The notes under the pieces are model-generated. The model was not told the DNA's origin. It ran no database searches and saw only the letters and a program-made list of their open reading frames with translations. Of a stretch of 64,000 nucleotides of DNA, positions 1 to 9,803 are shown in pieces. This DNA comes from G963664835 sp965220775 (GTDB lineage Bacteria > Chloroflexota > UBA6077 > FW602-bin22 > JBCLEL01): NCBI GenBank assembly GCA_965220775.1, contig OZ244845.1, positions 2,852,001 to 2,916,000 on the forward strand. The letters run 5' to 3'. A program made the translations under genes and the position numbers. Positions within the stretch are counted from its first letter, which is position 1, and each line of letters opens with the position of its first letter.

Positions 1-79
1 ATCGCAACCTTGTCCAACAGACGACCTGGCATCATCGGCCCTCCTCTGAAATCAGTGCGGTCCAATCTCGCGGGTCTGC

Positions 80-1078
80 TCAAAGTCCGGCGTGGAGGTT
101 CAGAACGCTGCGGATCGCACTGGCGCACGCCTCACCCTGAACCTTGCGGTGCATTATCGCATTACGATAGCCGGCGCCACATCCCACCTCCACCGTTACT
201 ATAGGCGCGTGCCCTGAGTACTCGAACAGAGCCTTGATGAGATGTTCATAATGGTGGCGAAGTCGCCAAGAGACGTGGAAGCCGGCGTTGGCCCAGTCAT
301 CCTCGATGCGCTGGGCGATCCGGTCGGCCCTCTCCTGCGCGGCACCCTGATACTGGGCCACCCAGAGCCGAACGTTGTCGAGCTGTATATGCTGGTGCAA
401 GTCGACGATCGCGTCAACCTGGTGCCGGTCCATTATCGTCCTCGCCAACCTGGCCGTGCTGGTTGGATTATCTCGCAAGTCGGCCGGCGACTCGTGCCAC
501 GGGTCCCAGAACTCGTCCTCGCTGATCTGCTCGTAGCGAAGCGCGATCGGGTAGTCAGGATCGAAGTCGTGCTCCGACCGGTTGAAGTGCCCCGGTGGAA
601 ACGCCGGCAGCATCCACTCGTAGTCCTGTCCTCGCAGCTTGCCGGACCAGTAATAGGGCCCCTCGATCATGTCCACATTGTAGTCGAAGACTTCCCATGG
701 AATTCGGTTGCGCCCGTCCGGGTTGCCAAGAGGGTTGATGACGATCACCAATCTCCGCAACAGCGTCGAAACGTCCAGCTGGGTTGGACGACCGTCCAGA
801 CTCCGCCCGGTGATCAGCTCGCTCAGAACGTCCATAGCGCCGGCCGTTTGAGCCGGCTCGTGCCCGTGCGGCTGAACAAAGAGAAGGACTTTCTTGCTCG
901 AATCGGGGACGGAGCTATCGGTCACGGTGAGGGCGTGAGCGTCTAGTCCGGTGAAACCGGTGATCGTGTCCACGGGCATGGCGGGCCGGACTCGCCGCCA
1001 GGTTTCGATCTGTCTGTTGACGTCATCCGGCAACACCAACCAGGTGGGATCATGAAGTCGCGTCAACGTCCGTTTCAA
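80..1078 (-). CDS. M14-family zinc carboxypeptidase-like protein
   Basis: Probable metallocarboxypeptidase or amidohydrolase of the M14 fold, 332 aa. The zinc-binding HxxE motif is HGHE (H71, E74), followed by an INPLGNPDGR segment typical of M14 (about 115-123), the third zinc ligand in DLHQH (H228 or H230) and a catalytic-type Glu in TVEVG (E297). No signal peptide is seen, so it is probably cytoplasmic. The start is TTG at 1078, supported by AAGGAG at 1088-1093 nine bases upstream. It stands alone on the minus strand. The substrate cannot be told from sequence; peptides, acyl-amino acids or N-acyl compounds are all possible. Confidence 0.78.
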   Translation of the reverse strand: MKRTLTRLHDPTWLVLPDDVNRQIETWRRVRPAMPVDTITGFTGLDAHALTVTDSSVPDSSKKVLLFVQPHGHEPAQTAGAMDVLSELITGRSLDGRPTQLDVSTLLRRLVIVINPLGNPDGRNRIPWEVFDYNVDMIEGPYYWSGKLRGQDYEWMLPAFPPGHFNRSEHDFDPDYPIALRYEQISEDEFWDPWHESPADLRDNPTSTARLARTIMDRHQVDAIVDLHQHIQLDNVRLWVAQYQGAAQERADRIAQRIEDDWANAGFHVSWRLRHHYEHLIKALFEYSGHAPIVTVEVGCGAGYRNAIMHRKVQGEACASAIRSVLNLHAGL

Positions 1079-1698
1079 CGGTAACTGCTCCTTAGTCCCG
1101 TGGAGGTCAATCCAACGGATCGAGTCGGGGGACCATAATCCGTGCTAGACGCCATACTGTCAAGTTGCGAAATGATCGGGGAGCCGGTGCGGAACGCGTT
1201 ATCGCGAAGGGAGTGATCGAGCTGCGGTAACTCATCGGAGTGCCGGATCAGGTCGGCGTGGGTCTCCGGTAGCATGTTTTCCTGGGACAGCAGCCGGCCG
1301 GGGGAAGCATAGTTACATATTGGTACGAAAGCATGTCCCGGACTCCGATCCGGGATGGATGGTGCCCGGCACGACCGTTGGTCTCGTCATGCCGGCGTCC
1401 GTTGGAATCCCCTCGCACTCTTCATTTGTATGTTGCAAATGCCTCACGAATGGGCCAAATTGTGAGGTTTAGGTGAGGGGCGCACGAACTCTCATACCTT
1501 GGTGTGCCGGCGGCAGCCGGTGTGGACGATTTGTACGGACCAGTCGCCAAAAGACCCCAAGTCTTTTCTGCACTTCGAGTCTGAGGGATGGATCACGTGG
1601 CAAAACCTGAGGCGACGACCCTGACAGGAGCGCCGTCAAACTATTTCGAAGACGCGACTCACGACCAGCAGGCCGGCTCTCCTAGGCGGTCAAAGGCA
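1079..1698. other. Intergenic region with dispersed repeat pieces, no gene seen
   Basis: About 620 bp without a convincing gene. Two blocks (1318-1357 and 1494-1541) match parts of the 255-bp repeat unit found at 48460-49452, including the hairpin around GTCCCGGACTCCGATCCGGG and the CATACCTTGGTGTGCCGG start. A 66-codon minus-strand frame at 1075-1275 has no recognisable features. Confidence 0.6.
1318..1541. repeat. REP-like dispersed repeat fragments
   Basis: The block at 1318-1357 repeats the GGTACGAAAGCATGTCCCGG segment and its CCGGGAT partner. The block at 1494-1541 repeats the CCTTGGTGTGCCGG hairpin. Both occur, adjacent and repeated, at 48460-49452. They are palindromic, intergenic and non-coding, which is the behaviour of REP-like elements. 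Confidence 0.6.
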
Positions 1699-2778
1699 CT
1701 AAAGGTCCTGCACAGCCGGCAATACCTCGTTGGCAAGCAATTCCATTGAGTGGGTCCACTTGTCTCGAGGTTCCCACTCGTGGCCGATGGCTAGAAGATG
1801 CCCGAAGCCGCCCGTCTCCTCGTAGAGTTTGCGAATCTTGTTCGTGACGTCTTCAACGCTGCCGACGAGCCAAACGTTTTCCATCAGGTACTCGAGGTTT
1901 ACGTCCTCGTCCGGCATTTCAGGATCAACCTTGGTGAGGGAGAGGAATCGCAACTTTTTCAGCAGTGGGAGGAAATAGTTCGTCCAGTCCCGGCCGACCA
2001 CGCCGTTCAATATGTCGTCTTGCGCCTGTTCGGTCGAATCGGCGACGTAAACGTCCCGAGCGATGCGCCACGAGGCCCTATCGACAGTCTTACCGGCTTT
2101 CTTGGCACCCTCTTCGACCGACCGCCAGTGCGTGTTCAAGATCCGCGCCGGAATAATGTTAATGCTCATCGGAATCCAGCCACGCTCGCCCGCCAGAACG
2201 AGGGTCTCGGACTTTTCGGAAACTCCGGCCACCGCAATGGGCGGGTGTGGCTTCTGGTACGGTTTCATATACACGCCCAAGCCTATCTCTGGGTCAGGCT
2301 CCGGCAGCCGATAGCGGTACGTTTTCGCTTCGTACAAACCCGGCGTCGGATCGGTCCATATCGAGACAATCTCTTCGATCGCGTCGTGGGTGATCGTGCG
2401 CTGCAAGCCGCTCCTCGGATCGACATCGAAAAGCTCGAAGTCGCCGGGAAAGCCGCCGGAACCGACACCCCACATGAAGCGACCCCGCGCCATATTGTCC
2501 AGCTGAGCAATTCGGTGCGCCAAGACAACCGGATTGTGGTTGGGCATGCAGTTGACGCCGGTGCACAGCTTGATGTTCTTGGTGAGGGGAAGTGCCTGCG
2601 CGATCAACAGGTCCGGCGCGGGGATATTCTCCCACGCTGACGTAAAATGCTCACCAATCCAGGCCTCAGTGAACCCGAGTTCGTCGAGCACAACGAGTTG
2701 ATCCAGATCATCTCTTATCGTCTTTGCCGGATCGCTTCCTGGAGGATGCAGGGGCATCGTAAAATAACCGAGTTTCAA
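1699..2778 (-). CDS. LLM-class flavin-dependent oxidoreductase
   Basis: Luciferase-like FMN/F420-dependent oxidoreductase, 359 aa, the usual single-domain TIM-barrel length. It opens with KLGYFTMPLHPPG, carries the family segments EAWIGEHF (about 38-45) and ARGRFMWGVGSGGFPGDFELF, and ends in the typical helical region. The start is TTG at 2778 behind a GAGGGGG stretch. Enzymes of this class are expanded in SAR202-type Chloroflexota, where oxidation of recalcitrant organics has been proposed. It is divergent from glcD with a 307-bp gap, so shared regulation with the glycolate operon is possible but unproven. The substrate is unknown. Confidence 0.88.
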   Translation of the reverse strand: MKLGYFTMPLHPPGSDPAKTIRDDLDQLVVLDELGFTEAWIGEHFTSAWENIPAPDLLIAQALPLTKNIKLCTGVNCMPNHNPVVLAHRIAQLDNMARGRFMWGVGSGGFPGDFELFDVDPRSGLQRTITHDAIEEIVSIWTDPTPGLYEAKTYRYRLPEPDPEIGLGVYMKPYQKPHPPIAVAGVSEKSETLVLAGERGWIPMSINIIPARILNTHWRSVEEGAKKAGKTVDRASWRIARDVYVADSTEQAQDDILNGVVGRDWTNYFLPLLKKLRFLSLTKVDPEMPDEDVNLEYLMENVWLVGSVEDVTNKIRKLYEETGGFGHLLAIGHEWEPRDKWTHSMELLANEVLPAVQDL

Positions 2779-3085
2779 GGCGTCCCCCTCTTTTCTGTTG
2801 AGTTTTCGCCGGCCTTCAAGCCGGTATCAGAATGATATTAACGTTGGGCCTCAGCCATTCTATCATGCCAATTCGTCGCGGCACTTTCGTAGGTCCCTCC
2901 AAATCTTAGCTCCGACAACAACCTACTTTACAACGACCGGGAAATGCACATTTCCGCGAAGAAGCCCGCAATCCGTTTGACACGCCAGTCTGGACACGCC
3001 TACCATCTATTCAGGCCCGCGCTCGATCAAGTGAGAGTCGAGATAACCGGTCCACCAGCCTGGAACACACTTTAGGAACATAAAC

Positions 3086-4513
3086 ATGACAAATCCTGAA
3101 TTGATTGCAGGCCTCAAGTCGATCGTCGGCGAGCGTTCAGTCCTTTGGCGAGAATACGACTTGATGCTCTACGAATACGACGGTTCGATCGACAAAGCGT
3201 GCCCAAGCGCTGTGATTATGCCCTCTAACTCCCAACAGGTTTCGGAGATTGTGAAACTCTGCAATCACCACGGAGTGCCTTTTACAGCGCGAGGGGCCGG
3301 CACGGGCCTCAGCGGCGGATGCCTTCCGGAGCATGACAGCGCCTTATTGGTGTTTTCGAAGATGAATCGAATTCTCGAGGTCGATGCCGCAAACATGCGG
3401 GCAGTTGTCGAGCCCGGCGTAGTGAATCTGCATCTGAGCGACCACACGGCCGACTTGGGACTGTACTTCGTGCCGGATCCTTCATCGCAAAAGGCATGCA
3501 CGATCGGCGGCAACGTGGGCGAGAACTCTGGAGGCCCACACACGCTGATCTATGGAGTCACGACTAACCACGTTCTCGGTTTGGAGGTTGTCCTACCTGA
3601 CGGCAAGATCATCAATGTCGGCGGCAAGGCGCTGGACGCGCCGGGATACGATCTCGTGGGCATGTTTGTGGGTTCAGAGGGCACACTTGGAATTGTCACC
3701 AAGATCATAGTGAAGCTGACTCCGCTGCCGGAAGCGGTCAAGACGCTGCTCGCGGACTTCGAGACGGTAGCAGACGCCAGCACAGCGGTGAGCGACATAA
3801 TCGAGAGCGGCGTAGTACCGGCCGCCCTCGAAATGATGGACAATCTGTCGATCCGCGCTGTGGAGAGATCGGTCCACGCCGGATATCCGACCGATGCCGC
3901 CGCCGTACTCCTTATTGAAGTAGAGGGATTGCGCGAGACGGTCAGCGATTTGGTTGAATCGGCCGCGTCGGTCTGTCGCAAGAACCATGCGCGCCAGGTC
4001 CGGATCGCCGGAGATGGACGCGAACGGAATCTCCTCTGGGCCGGCCGCAAAGGCGCCTTCGGTGCGATGGGCCGGCTCAGCCCCGACTACTATGTGATGG
4101 ACGGCGTAGTACCGCGAAATCGATTGCCAGAGGTCCTCGCCGGCATCGAAAAGGTTAGCCAAAAGTATGGTCTGCGAATAGCCAACGTTTTTCACGCCGG
4201 CGACGGCAACCTCCATCCATTGGTGTTATGGAACTCGGATCACCCGGGTGAAGAGCTGAAGGTCCGGGACGCCGGTGTCGAGGTATTGGATATTGTCGCG
4301 AGCGTGGGGGGCGCCCTGACCGGCGAGCACGGCATCGGCATAGAAAAGCGCGACATGATGGGACTCTTCTTCAGTGAGGATGACATCACGACGATGAGTT
4401 GGCTTAAGCAAGCACTCGATCCGGACAAAATCTGCAATCCCGGCAAGCTATTCCCAACACCCGGCCGCTGCATCAAACCACGACCCGGCCGGCTTCCTGT
4501 TATGGGATGGTAG
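3086..4513 (+). CDS. glcD: FAD-linked oxidase, glycolate oxidase subunit GlcD
   Basis: Catalytic FAD subunit of a GlcDEF-type (S)-2-hydroxy-acid dehydrogenase, 475 aa. The N-terminal FAD_binding_4 domain contains the pyrophosphate-binding segment FTARGAGTGLSGGCLP (about 72-87) and GGNVGENSGGPHTL. The C-terminal FAD-oxidase domain contains the flavin/metal-site signatures HAGDGNLHPL and GEHGIGIEKRDMM. The start is ATG at 3086 after AGGA. It is followed directly by glcE and glcF, so the three should form a membrane-associated complex oxidising glycolate or D-lactate. The substrate could equally be D-lactate or 2-hydroxyglutarate. Confidence 0.87.
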   Translation: MTNPELIAGLKSIVGERSVLWREYDLMLYEYDGSIDKACPSAVIMPSNSQQVSEIVKLCNHHGVPFTARGAGTGLSGGCLPEHDSALLVFSKMNRILEVDAANMRAVVEPGVVNLHLSDHTADLGLYFVPDPSSQKACTIGGNVGENSGGPHTLIYGVTTNHVLGLEVVLPDGKIINVGGKALDAPGYDLVGMFVGSEGTLGIVTKIIVKLTPLPEAVKTLLADFETVADASTAVSDIIESGVVPAALEMMDNLSIRAVERSVHAGYPTDAAAVLLIEVEGLRETVSDLVESAASVCRKNHARQVRIAGDGRERNLLWAGRKGAFGAMGRLSPDYYVMDGVVPRNRLPEVLAGIEKVSQKYGLRIANVFHAGDGNLHPLVLWNSDHPGEELKVRDAGVEVLDIVASVGGALTGEHGIGIEKRDMMGLFFSEDDITTMSWLKQALDPDKICNPGKLFPTPGRCIKPRPGRLPVMGW

Positions 4514-4578
4514 TCCATGCCTATGATGGAGTTCCGAACAACCCTTTGCACAACACAGGCCGGCGGCGACTAATCCCG

Positions 4579-5928
4579 ATGAGTCAGTATGTCGATTCAA
4601 GCCGCTTGTACGAAGGGATGGACAAGATAGGGCTTGGCTGGCGCCAAGTCGGTCCGGAGGATGATTCGCTGGCGTTCGACGGGGTGATGCCGGGGACCGT
4701 CGCCTACCCGTCGTCCTTGGAAGAAGCCGCCGGGGTGTTGGGCCTAGCGTCTCGAGTCGGCGCGCAAGTAGCGATTCGAGGCGCCGGAACCAAGCTTGGC
4801 CTCGGATACCCTCCGGGCAGAGTCGACTTGTTGGTAATCACGACTCGAATGAACCGGATCGTCGAGTACGAGCCGGCGAATCTGACGGTTACTGTCGATA
4901 CGGGCGTGAGTCTGGCGTCGCTCCAAGAGACGCTCTCGCCACGCGGTCAGTGGCTCCCGATAGATCCTCCGTATGCGGATAGGGCCACAATCGGCGGTAT
5001 TCTGGCTACCAATGCCAGCGGCCCTTCGCGAATGGCGTACGGCGGAGCCCGAGACCTGTTGTTAGGCAGCGTCGTAGCCACGTCGGACGGCCGTATCAGC
5101 AAGTCCGGTGGCCGGGTGGTAAAGAACGTCGCGGGCTATGATCTGAACAAGCTGTGGATCGGGTCTCTTGGCACCTTGGCACTGATCGGCGAGGTCACTT
5201 TCAAGATAGCCCCTTTGCCGGCTGCCAGCGGCATGGTTCTGGCCTCATTTGACGCCGTCGAACTCTGGTCCGAAGCCGTCAGCAGGATAATCAGACTGCC
5301 GGCTCCTCCGCAGGCGTTGGCGGTGTTGGACGCAAATTCGGCGAGCGAGCTAGGCATGGAATTCCCGACATCCGATCCGGCCAACTGGCTCCTGGTTGCC
5401 TTGGCCGCGGGGTCGGCGGGTGCCGTCAACCGCCAGCTTAGCGACATCATCGAACGCTGCGGCGGCGCCGGCAACGCGGAAGTATCGACGTTGGACATGG
5501 GAGAGTCATGGGACGCGATCAGGGAGATGTTCGCCTCGCGGGCCGAAGGCGAGCAAGGGTTGTGGCTGAGAGCCTCGGTTCCAATTTCCAGCTCAGGGCG
5601 AGTCGCGGAGGCATTCCGGGCGGCAATAATTGAGCGCCAACGGAGCAGATTCGTCAGAGCTTACCCCGCCCTGGGAGACGTTCAGGCATTTTGGCGTTTG
5701 CCGCTAGGTTCGCCGCCTGTGCCGGTGGCCAGAGAGATAGTTGCCCTTCGCCAAATCTGTGCGGACGCCGGCGGCAGCCTGGCAATCGAACGTGCGCATC
5801 CCAACATCAGGATTGCCGCGAATGTATGGGGCGACGTGGGATCTCATATGAGTGTCATGAGAAGTCTGAAAGACAAGTTCGATGCTCCCGGTATCTTGAA
5901 TACCGGCCGATTCGTGGGACAGATTTGA
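4579..5928 (+). CDS. glcE: FAD-binding subunit GlcE-like
   Basis: Second FAD-binding subunit of the glycolate oxidase complex, about 449 aa. It shows the PF01565-type FAD domain: VAIRGAGTKLGLGYPP near the N-terminus, then ATIGGILATNASGPSRMAYGGARDLLLG and GGRVVKNVAGYDLNKLWIGSLGTLG-like text. It lacks the GEHGIG metal motif of GlcD, as expected of GlcE. I chose ATG 4579 because the extra 24 residues from an in-frame ATG at 4507 (which overlaps the glcD stop) look non-coding. Neither start has a strong Shine-Dalgarno site. It lies between glcD and glcF in one operon. Confidence 0.82.
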   Translation: MSQYVDSSRLYEGMDKIGLGWRQVGPEDDSLAFDGVMPGTVAYPSSLEEAAGVLGLASRVGAQVAIRGAGTKLGLGYPPGRVDLLVITTRMNRIVEYEPANLTVTVDTGVSLASLQETLSPRGQWLPIDPPYADRATIGGILATNASGPSRMAYGGARDLLLGSVVATSDGRISKSGGRVVKNVAGYDLNKLWIGSLGTLALIGEVTFKIAPLPAASGMVLASFDAVELWSEAVSRIIRLPAPPQALAVLDANSASELGMEFPTSDPANWLLVALAAGSAGAVNRQLSDIIERCGGAGNAEVSTLDMGESWDAIREMFASRAEGEQGLWLRASVPISSSGRVAEAFRAAIIERQRSRFVRAYPALGDVQAFWRLPLGSPPVPVAREIVALRQICADAGGSLAIERAHPNIRIAANVWGDVGSHMSVMRSLKDKFDAPGILNTGRFVGQI

Positions 5929-5993
5929 TGGAATCCTTCAACATTCAGCGATTGGCCGCCGGCTGGTCGCCACCCAGCTAGTGGAGTAAGTTT

Positions 5994-7322
5994 GTGGCCG
6001 TCGAAACCAAGAAGCCCGGGCTACATCAGCTCAACCTTATAGACCGCGACCTGATCCGGCAATGCGTGCACTGTGGAATGTGCCTCTCTTACTGTCCAAC
6101 CTACAAGGAGTTGGGCAGCGAGCTCGATTCCCCGCGAGGACGCATCTACCAGATGAAACTGGTCACCGAGGGCCGGATCAGCGTCGATAGTCCTGACTTT
6201 CGGGAACATATCAATCTTTGCCTGAACTGCCGGGCGTGCGAGACCGCCTGTCCGTCGGGTGTGCAGTACGGACAACTCTTGGAGCAGTCCAGGGCCATAA
6301 TCCCGCCGGCGTCCGGTCTCGAGAAGATTCTTCGGGACATCGTGTTAAACAGGGTGTTTACATCACCCAAGATGCTCAACCTCTTTGGCGCGGCGACTCG
6401 TCTATATCAGAGGTCGGGATTGCAAGCCATGGCCAGGCAGACAGGTCTCATCGATCGAGTGCCGCTCAATCTCGGCCGGCTCGAACGTCTGCTGCCTCGG
6501 TTTCAAGCCGGGGTGTTCAGAGGCCCGCTTCCGGAGTTCACCCCTGCATTGGGCGCGCGCAAGCATCGAGTTGCCTTCATCACCGGATGCGTTCAGGACG
6601 AGATTTTCCGGCGGACCAACGCGTCGACCATCTCCGTCCTTGCGCGCAACGGCTGTGACATTATCGTCCCCGCGGGACAGGGCTGCTGCGGCGCGTTGCA
6701 CACTCACGGAGGCGAACGTGAGACGGCCCAGCAACTGGCTCGGCGAAACATCGAGGTCTTTGAAGAATTGGACGTGGATGCAGTAATCGTCAACGCCGCC
6801 GGATGCGGTTCGACCCTCAAGGAGTACCACCACCTACTCCACGATGATCCCGTCTATGGCCAACGAGCCCATTCATTCGCGCGGCGCATGCGCGACGTGA
6901 ACGAGTTCCTCGGCGAAATCGATCTGAATCAGGAACTGGGTGAAATTCGCCGGCGGGTTACCTACCAGGACGCCTGCCACTTGGTGCACGGACAGAAGGT
7001 TTCCGAACAACCCCGCGATCTCATCAGGAGCATTCCAGGAATCGAGTACGTGGAGATGACAGAATCCGACGCATGCTGCGGCAGCGCCGGCATCTACAAC
7101 ATCACCAACTACGAGATGTCGATGGAGATTCTCGACCGCAAGCTGAACTTCCTCGAGGAAACCGGCGCTGAGATCCTGCTAGCGTCAAACACGGGCTGCA
7201 TTATTCAACTCGCCCACGGCGTGCGTGAACGGGGCTTGCCGATCGAGGTTATGCACCCGATCGATCTACTGGACTGGAGCTACAGCGTCTTTCGCTCGAA
7301 GACCGGCTCGAAGTCGGGTTGA
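5994..7322 (+). CDS. glcF: Iron-sulfur subunit GlcF of glycolate oxidase
   Basis: Electron-transfer subunit, 442 aa, with two ferredoxin-like [4Fe-4S] motifs at the N-terminus: CVHCGMCLSYCP (C24, C27, C30, C34) and CLNCRACETACP (C76, C79, C82, C86). Two CCG (heterodisulfide-reductase type) domains follow, seen as GQGCCGALHTHGG with ACH upstream of the second DACCGSAGIYN. The start is GTG at 5994 after a GGAG site. As the last gene of glcDEF it should pass electrons from the FAD subunits to the quinone pool or another acceptor. No separate acceptor gene is present nearby. Confidence 0.87.
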   Translation: MAVETKKPGLHQLNLIDRDLIRQCVHCGMCLSYCPTYKELGSELDSPRGRIYQMKLVTEGRISVDSPDFREHINLCLNCRACETACPSGVQYGQLLEQSRAIIPPASGLEKILRDIVLNRVFTSPKMLNLFGAATRLYQRSGLQAMARQTGLIDRVPLNLGRLERLLPRFQAGVFRGPLPEFTPALGARKHRVAFITGCVQDEIFRRTNASTISVLARNGCDIIVPAGQGCCGALHTHGGERETAQQLARRNIEVFEELDVDAVIVNAAGCGSTLKEYHHLLHDDPVYGQRAHSFARRMRDVNEFLGEIDLNQELGEIRRRVTYQDACHLVHGQKVSEQPRDLIRSIPGIEYVEMTESDACCGSAGIYNITNYEMSMEILDRKLNFLEETGAEILLASNTGCIIQLAHGVRERGLPIEVMHPIDLLDWSYSVFRSKTGSKSG

Positions 7323-7461
7323 TGAGTGCCCTTTAATAACCTGTCGGGCAGATAAGAGTCTATTTATCATCCGATATCGCGGGCGCTCGCGACTCCAGAA
7401 TGCCTTCGCCCTCTCGGATATTCATTCGAAGCTAGCTGCCGTCGCGTAGCTACGATCCTGT

Positions 7462-8751
7462 CTACGCCAGTGCCGGGTCTTCGGCTCTCGCCAGACCGGT
7501 TTTGCTGATCAGGAACACGGTTGCGACAAGAACTCCCACTATGGCGATCGTGTTGTTTATGCCGATGAAATCGGCGATGCTGCCGAGAAATACGATTGGC
7601 AGTACGGCTGCCATATTGCCCAACATCAGAAGCATCGCGAAAATTCTTCCGCGCGAGTGGACCGGCGCTCTGGTCATCAGAAGGGTTTGAGACGATATGT
7701 TGATCAAGCCAAATCCAACGCCAAACGCCGCCGAGACCACAACCAAGATCGGCAGCAATTCCAGGCCGACCGGCATATTAAGGATGGCGAGAAAGATCCG
7801 GTCGACGAACCCCAACGTGATCATTGCCAGTGCAGCGACGACCAGGCCTACTTGGCTCAGACTCGTCAGCCGGCGTTTCTTTGCCAGGCGGCCGAGTACC
7901 GCGCTAACCAACACTACGCCTATACCCGTGGGTGCGAAGAGAAAAACCGCGTCTACGGCCTGGAGACCCAAGACTTTGTCCATGTAGCCAGGCACCAACA
8001 TCGCCATCACCAGTATCACTGCCGACGCGGTTGTCAGATATACCATGGACCACCAAGTCTGTCGGTCCGTAGTGATGAAGCTCCATGCCTCGCCCAAGTC
8101 GCGCCTGGTATCCGCCACGATGGTCTCTCGCCGGAGCGTATCGAGACCCCTTGCCGGCGGCTGACTCGCCGGAAGCAGCATCACTAACCCACTGCAAACC
8201 AAATACATTAAGGCGATGATCACGAATAACGCCGGTGCGCCGGCAAACTTGATCAGCCACGGCGCGAGCAAGACGATTCCGATCATCTGGGATATCGTGA
8301 ACGTGAAGGTGAATAGGGTGTTAGCGGCAAGTAGCTGTCGACGCCTGACGAGATCGGGAATCGCGGCGGCCTCAGCCGGCCCGAAGAATTGGCTGATCGC
8401 CACGAACATGATGTTGACGGCAAAGACGACCGCTAACGAAATCGGATAGAACAAATAGCCGAGAATCACTACCGCACGGAGAAGGTTGGTCCATACCAGG
8501 ACGTTCTTCTTCTTTGAGCGATCGACCACAACGCCGGCTATCAGTCCAACGACAACCCCCGGCAAAACCGTCGAGAGGATCGCCGCGGCAAGTACTGCCG
8601 AAGACCGACTCGTTTCCTGCACGACCACCAACATTCCAAACCAAGTGGCCTGCTGCGCTGTCTGTGACAACCCCTGCGCAGACCACAGGTAAACGAACTG
8701 TCGATTTCGAAGTATAGATTCCTGCGGGACGAGCAAGTCGAGATAGCCCAA
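7462..8751 (-). CDS. MFS transporter
   Basis: Major facilitator superfamily protein, 429 aa, with about 12 hydrophobic segments. A basic loop between TM2 and TM3 (DRSKKKN) marks the MFS signature region and a long central loop lies around 195-225. It is closest in style to the MFS_3/EntS group of exporters; the substrate is unknown. The start is TTG at 8751, one base after the TGA of the upstream DUF951 gene, so it is probably translationally coupled, and there is no separate Shine-Dalgarno site. It is third gene of the pyrF-DUF951-MFS operon and convergent with glcF. Confidence 0.85.
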   Translation of the reverse strand: MGYLDLLVPQESILRNRQFVYLWSAQGLSQTAQQATWFGMLVVVQETSRSSAVLAAAILSTVLPGVVVGLIAGVVVDRSKKKNVLVWTNLLRAVVILGYLFYPISLAVVFAVNIMFVAISQFFGPAEAAAIPDLVRRRQLLAANTLFTFTFTISQMIGIVLLAPWLIKFAGAPALFVIIALMYLVCSGLVMLLPASQPPARGLDTLRRETIVADTRRDLGEAWSFITTDRQTWWSMVYLTTASAVILVMAMLVPGYMDKVLGLQAVDAVFLFAPTGIGVVLVSAVLGRLAKKRRLTSLSQVGLVVAALAMITLGFVDRIFLAILNMPVGLELLPILVVVSAAFGVGFGLINISSQTLLMTRAPVHSRGRIFAMLLMLGNMAAVLPIVFLGSIADFIGINNTIAIVGVLVATVFLISKTGLARAEDPALA

Positions 8752-8752
8752 C

Positions 8753-8974
8753 TCACTGGCCTTGTTCGGGAGGAGGATCTCCTCGGGCTACGAACGACTT
8801 GATCCTTCGCTCCATGTCGCTGCGCCGGAGCAGCAATCGGCGTTGGCACGTCAGGCAGCGCAGCCCGATATCGGCGCCCACCCGGAATATCCGCCACTCG
8901 GAGCCGCCGCAGGGATGAGGCTTCTTTAGCCGGACAACGTCGTTCACGTAGAGCGCGAGGACCAAGTTATTCAC
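8753..8974 (-). CDS. DUF951 domain-containing small protein
   Basis: 73-aa protein matching the DUF951 pattern from memory: VVRLKKPHPCGGSEWRIFRVG, then ADIGLRCLTCQRRLLL and R-rich text. The single Cys before GGS and the CxxC pair suggest a zinc-binding fold. Function is unknown; the family is usually found in Firmicutes and Chloroflexota and may bind nucleic acid. It begins with GTG at 8974, overlapping the pyrF stop by 8 bp, and ends one base before the MFS start, so it is tightly coupled in the operon. Confidence 0.85.
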   Translation of the reverse strand: MNNLVLALYVNDVVRLKKPHPCGGSEWRIFRVGADIGLRCLTCQRRLLLRRSDMERRIKSFVARGDPPPEQGQ

Positions 8975-9803
8975 CCAAGCCGGCGGTCAGCGCAGCGTTG
9001 ATCCTCTTACGCAAATCGTCTGCCGCCTCTCGAACGGCGACACGATAGTTTGCCTCTGCGCCGGCGTAGATCACCGAACGAGAAGCATTGATAAGGGCGA
9101 GACCGCCTGATTCGCTACGGCCGGCGCGAACTGCCGTCTCCAAGTCGCCGGCCTGGGCTCCAACACCGGGTATCAGTATCGGAAGCATTGGCGCCCGGCT
9201 ACGAACATCAGCCAACTCCTGCGGGTAGGTTGCGCCAACCACCAGTCCGCAATTGCCGTGACGGTTCCAGGCAACCACTCGCCGCGCCACGACCAGATAG
9301 AGCGGTTCATTTTCGACCATGAGGTCCTGAAACTCCCTGGCCCCTGCGTTAGAGCTACGGTCCCAGACGAAGACACCCCGATCGGACCGTTCAAGGAAGG
9401 GCATTACACAATCTTCTCCACCGTACGGATTAACCGTGATTGCGTCGAATCCCATCCGATCCAATATCGCCTGTGCATAAGCCTCCGCGGACGAATCAAT
9501 GTCACCCCGTTTGGCGTCGGCTATCAGCAGAACGTCCTCAGGGACCAGTTGCCGCAGATCGTGCAATATTCGCCAACCATCAACTCCCATCGCCTCGAAG
9601 AAGCTGAAGTTGGGCTTGTAGGCGCAAACCAGGTCGCTCGTAGCTTCGATTACGGCAGCTATGAATTGCCGCGCGCCGTCGGTGTTCCTGGGAACGCCGG
9701 CCGGTAGCCGGTCGACTACAACATCAAGCCCAACGCATAGCCAGCTCCGCTTCGCGGCCGCGGTGCTCTGCAGCCGTTCCACAAACGTCTGATTGTTCGT
9801 CAA
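8967..9803 (-). CDS. pyrF: Orotidine 5'-phosphate decarboxylase, type 2
   Basis: Decarboxylates OMP to UMP, the last step of de novo pyrimidine synthesis. At 278 aa it matches the longer type-2 subfamily. The catalytic Asp-Lys-Asp cluster is ADAKRGDI (D96, K98, D101), and CVGLD near residue 23 and AYKPNFSFFE around 61-70 are family signatures. The start is TTG at 9803 with AGGAG eight bases upstream. It is the first gene of an operon with DUF951 and an MFS protein; no other pyrimidine genes are in the window. Confidence 0.93.
   Translation of the reverse strand: MTNNQTFVERLQSTAAAKRSWLCVGLDVVVDRLPAGVPRNTDGARQFIAAVIEATSDLVCAYKPNFSFFEAMGVDGWRILHDLRQLVPEDVLLIADAKRGDIDSSAEAYAQAILDRMGFDAITVNPYGGEDCVMPFLERSDRGVFVWDRSSNAGAREFQDLMVENEPLYLVVARRVVAWNRHGNCGLVVGATYPQELADVRSRAPMLPILIPGVGAQAGDLETAVRAGRSESGGLALINASRSVIYAGAEANYRVAVREAADDLRKRINAALTAGLGE

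Noticed and set aside
242..946. 234-codon plus-strand frame
   Set aside because: It is the antisense shadow of the M14 carboxypeptidase, which has intact zinc motifs and a Shine-Dalgarno site.
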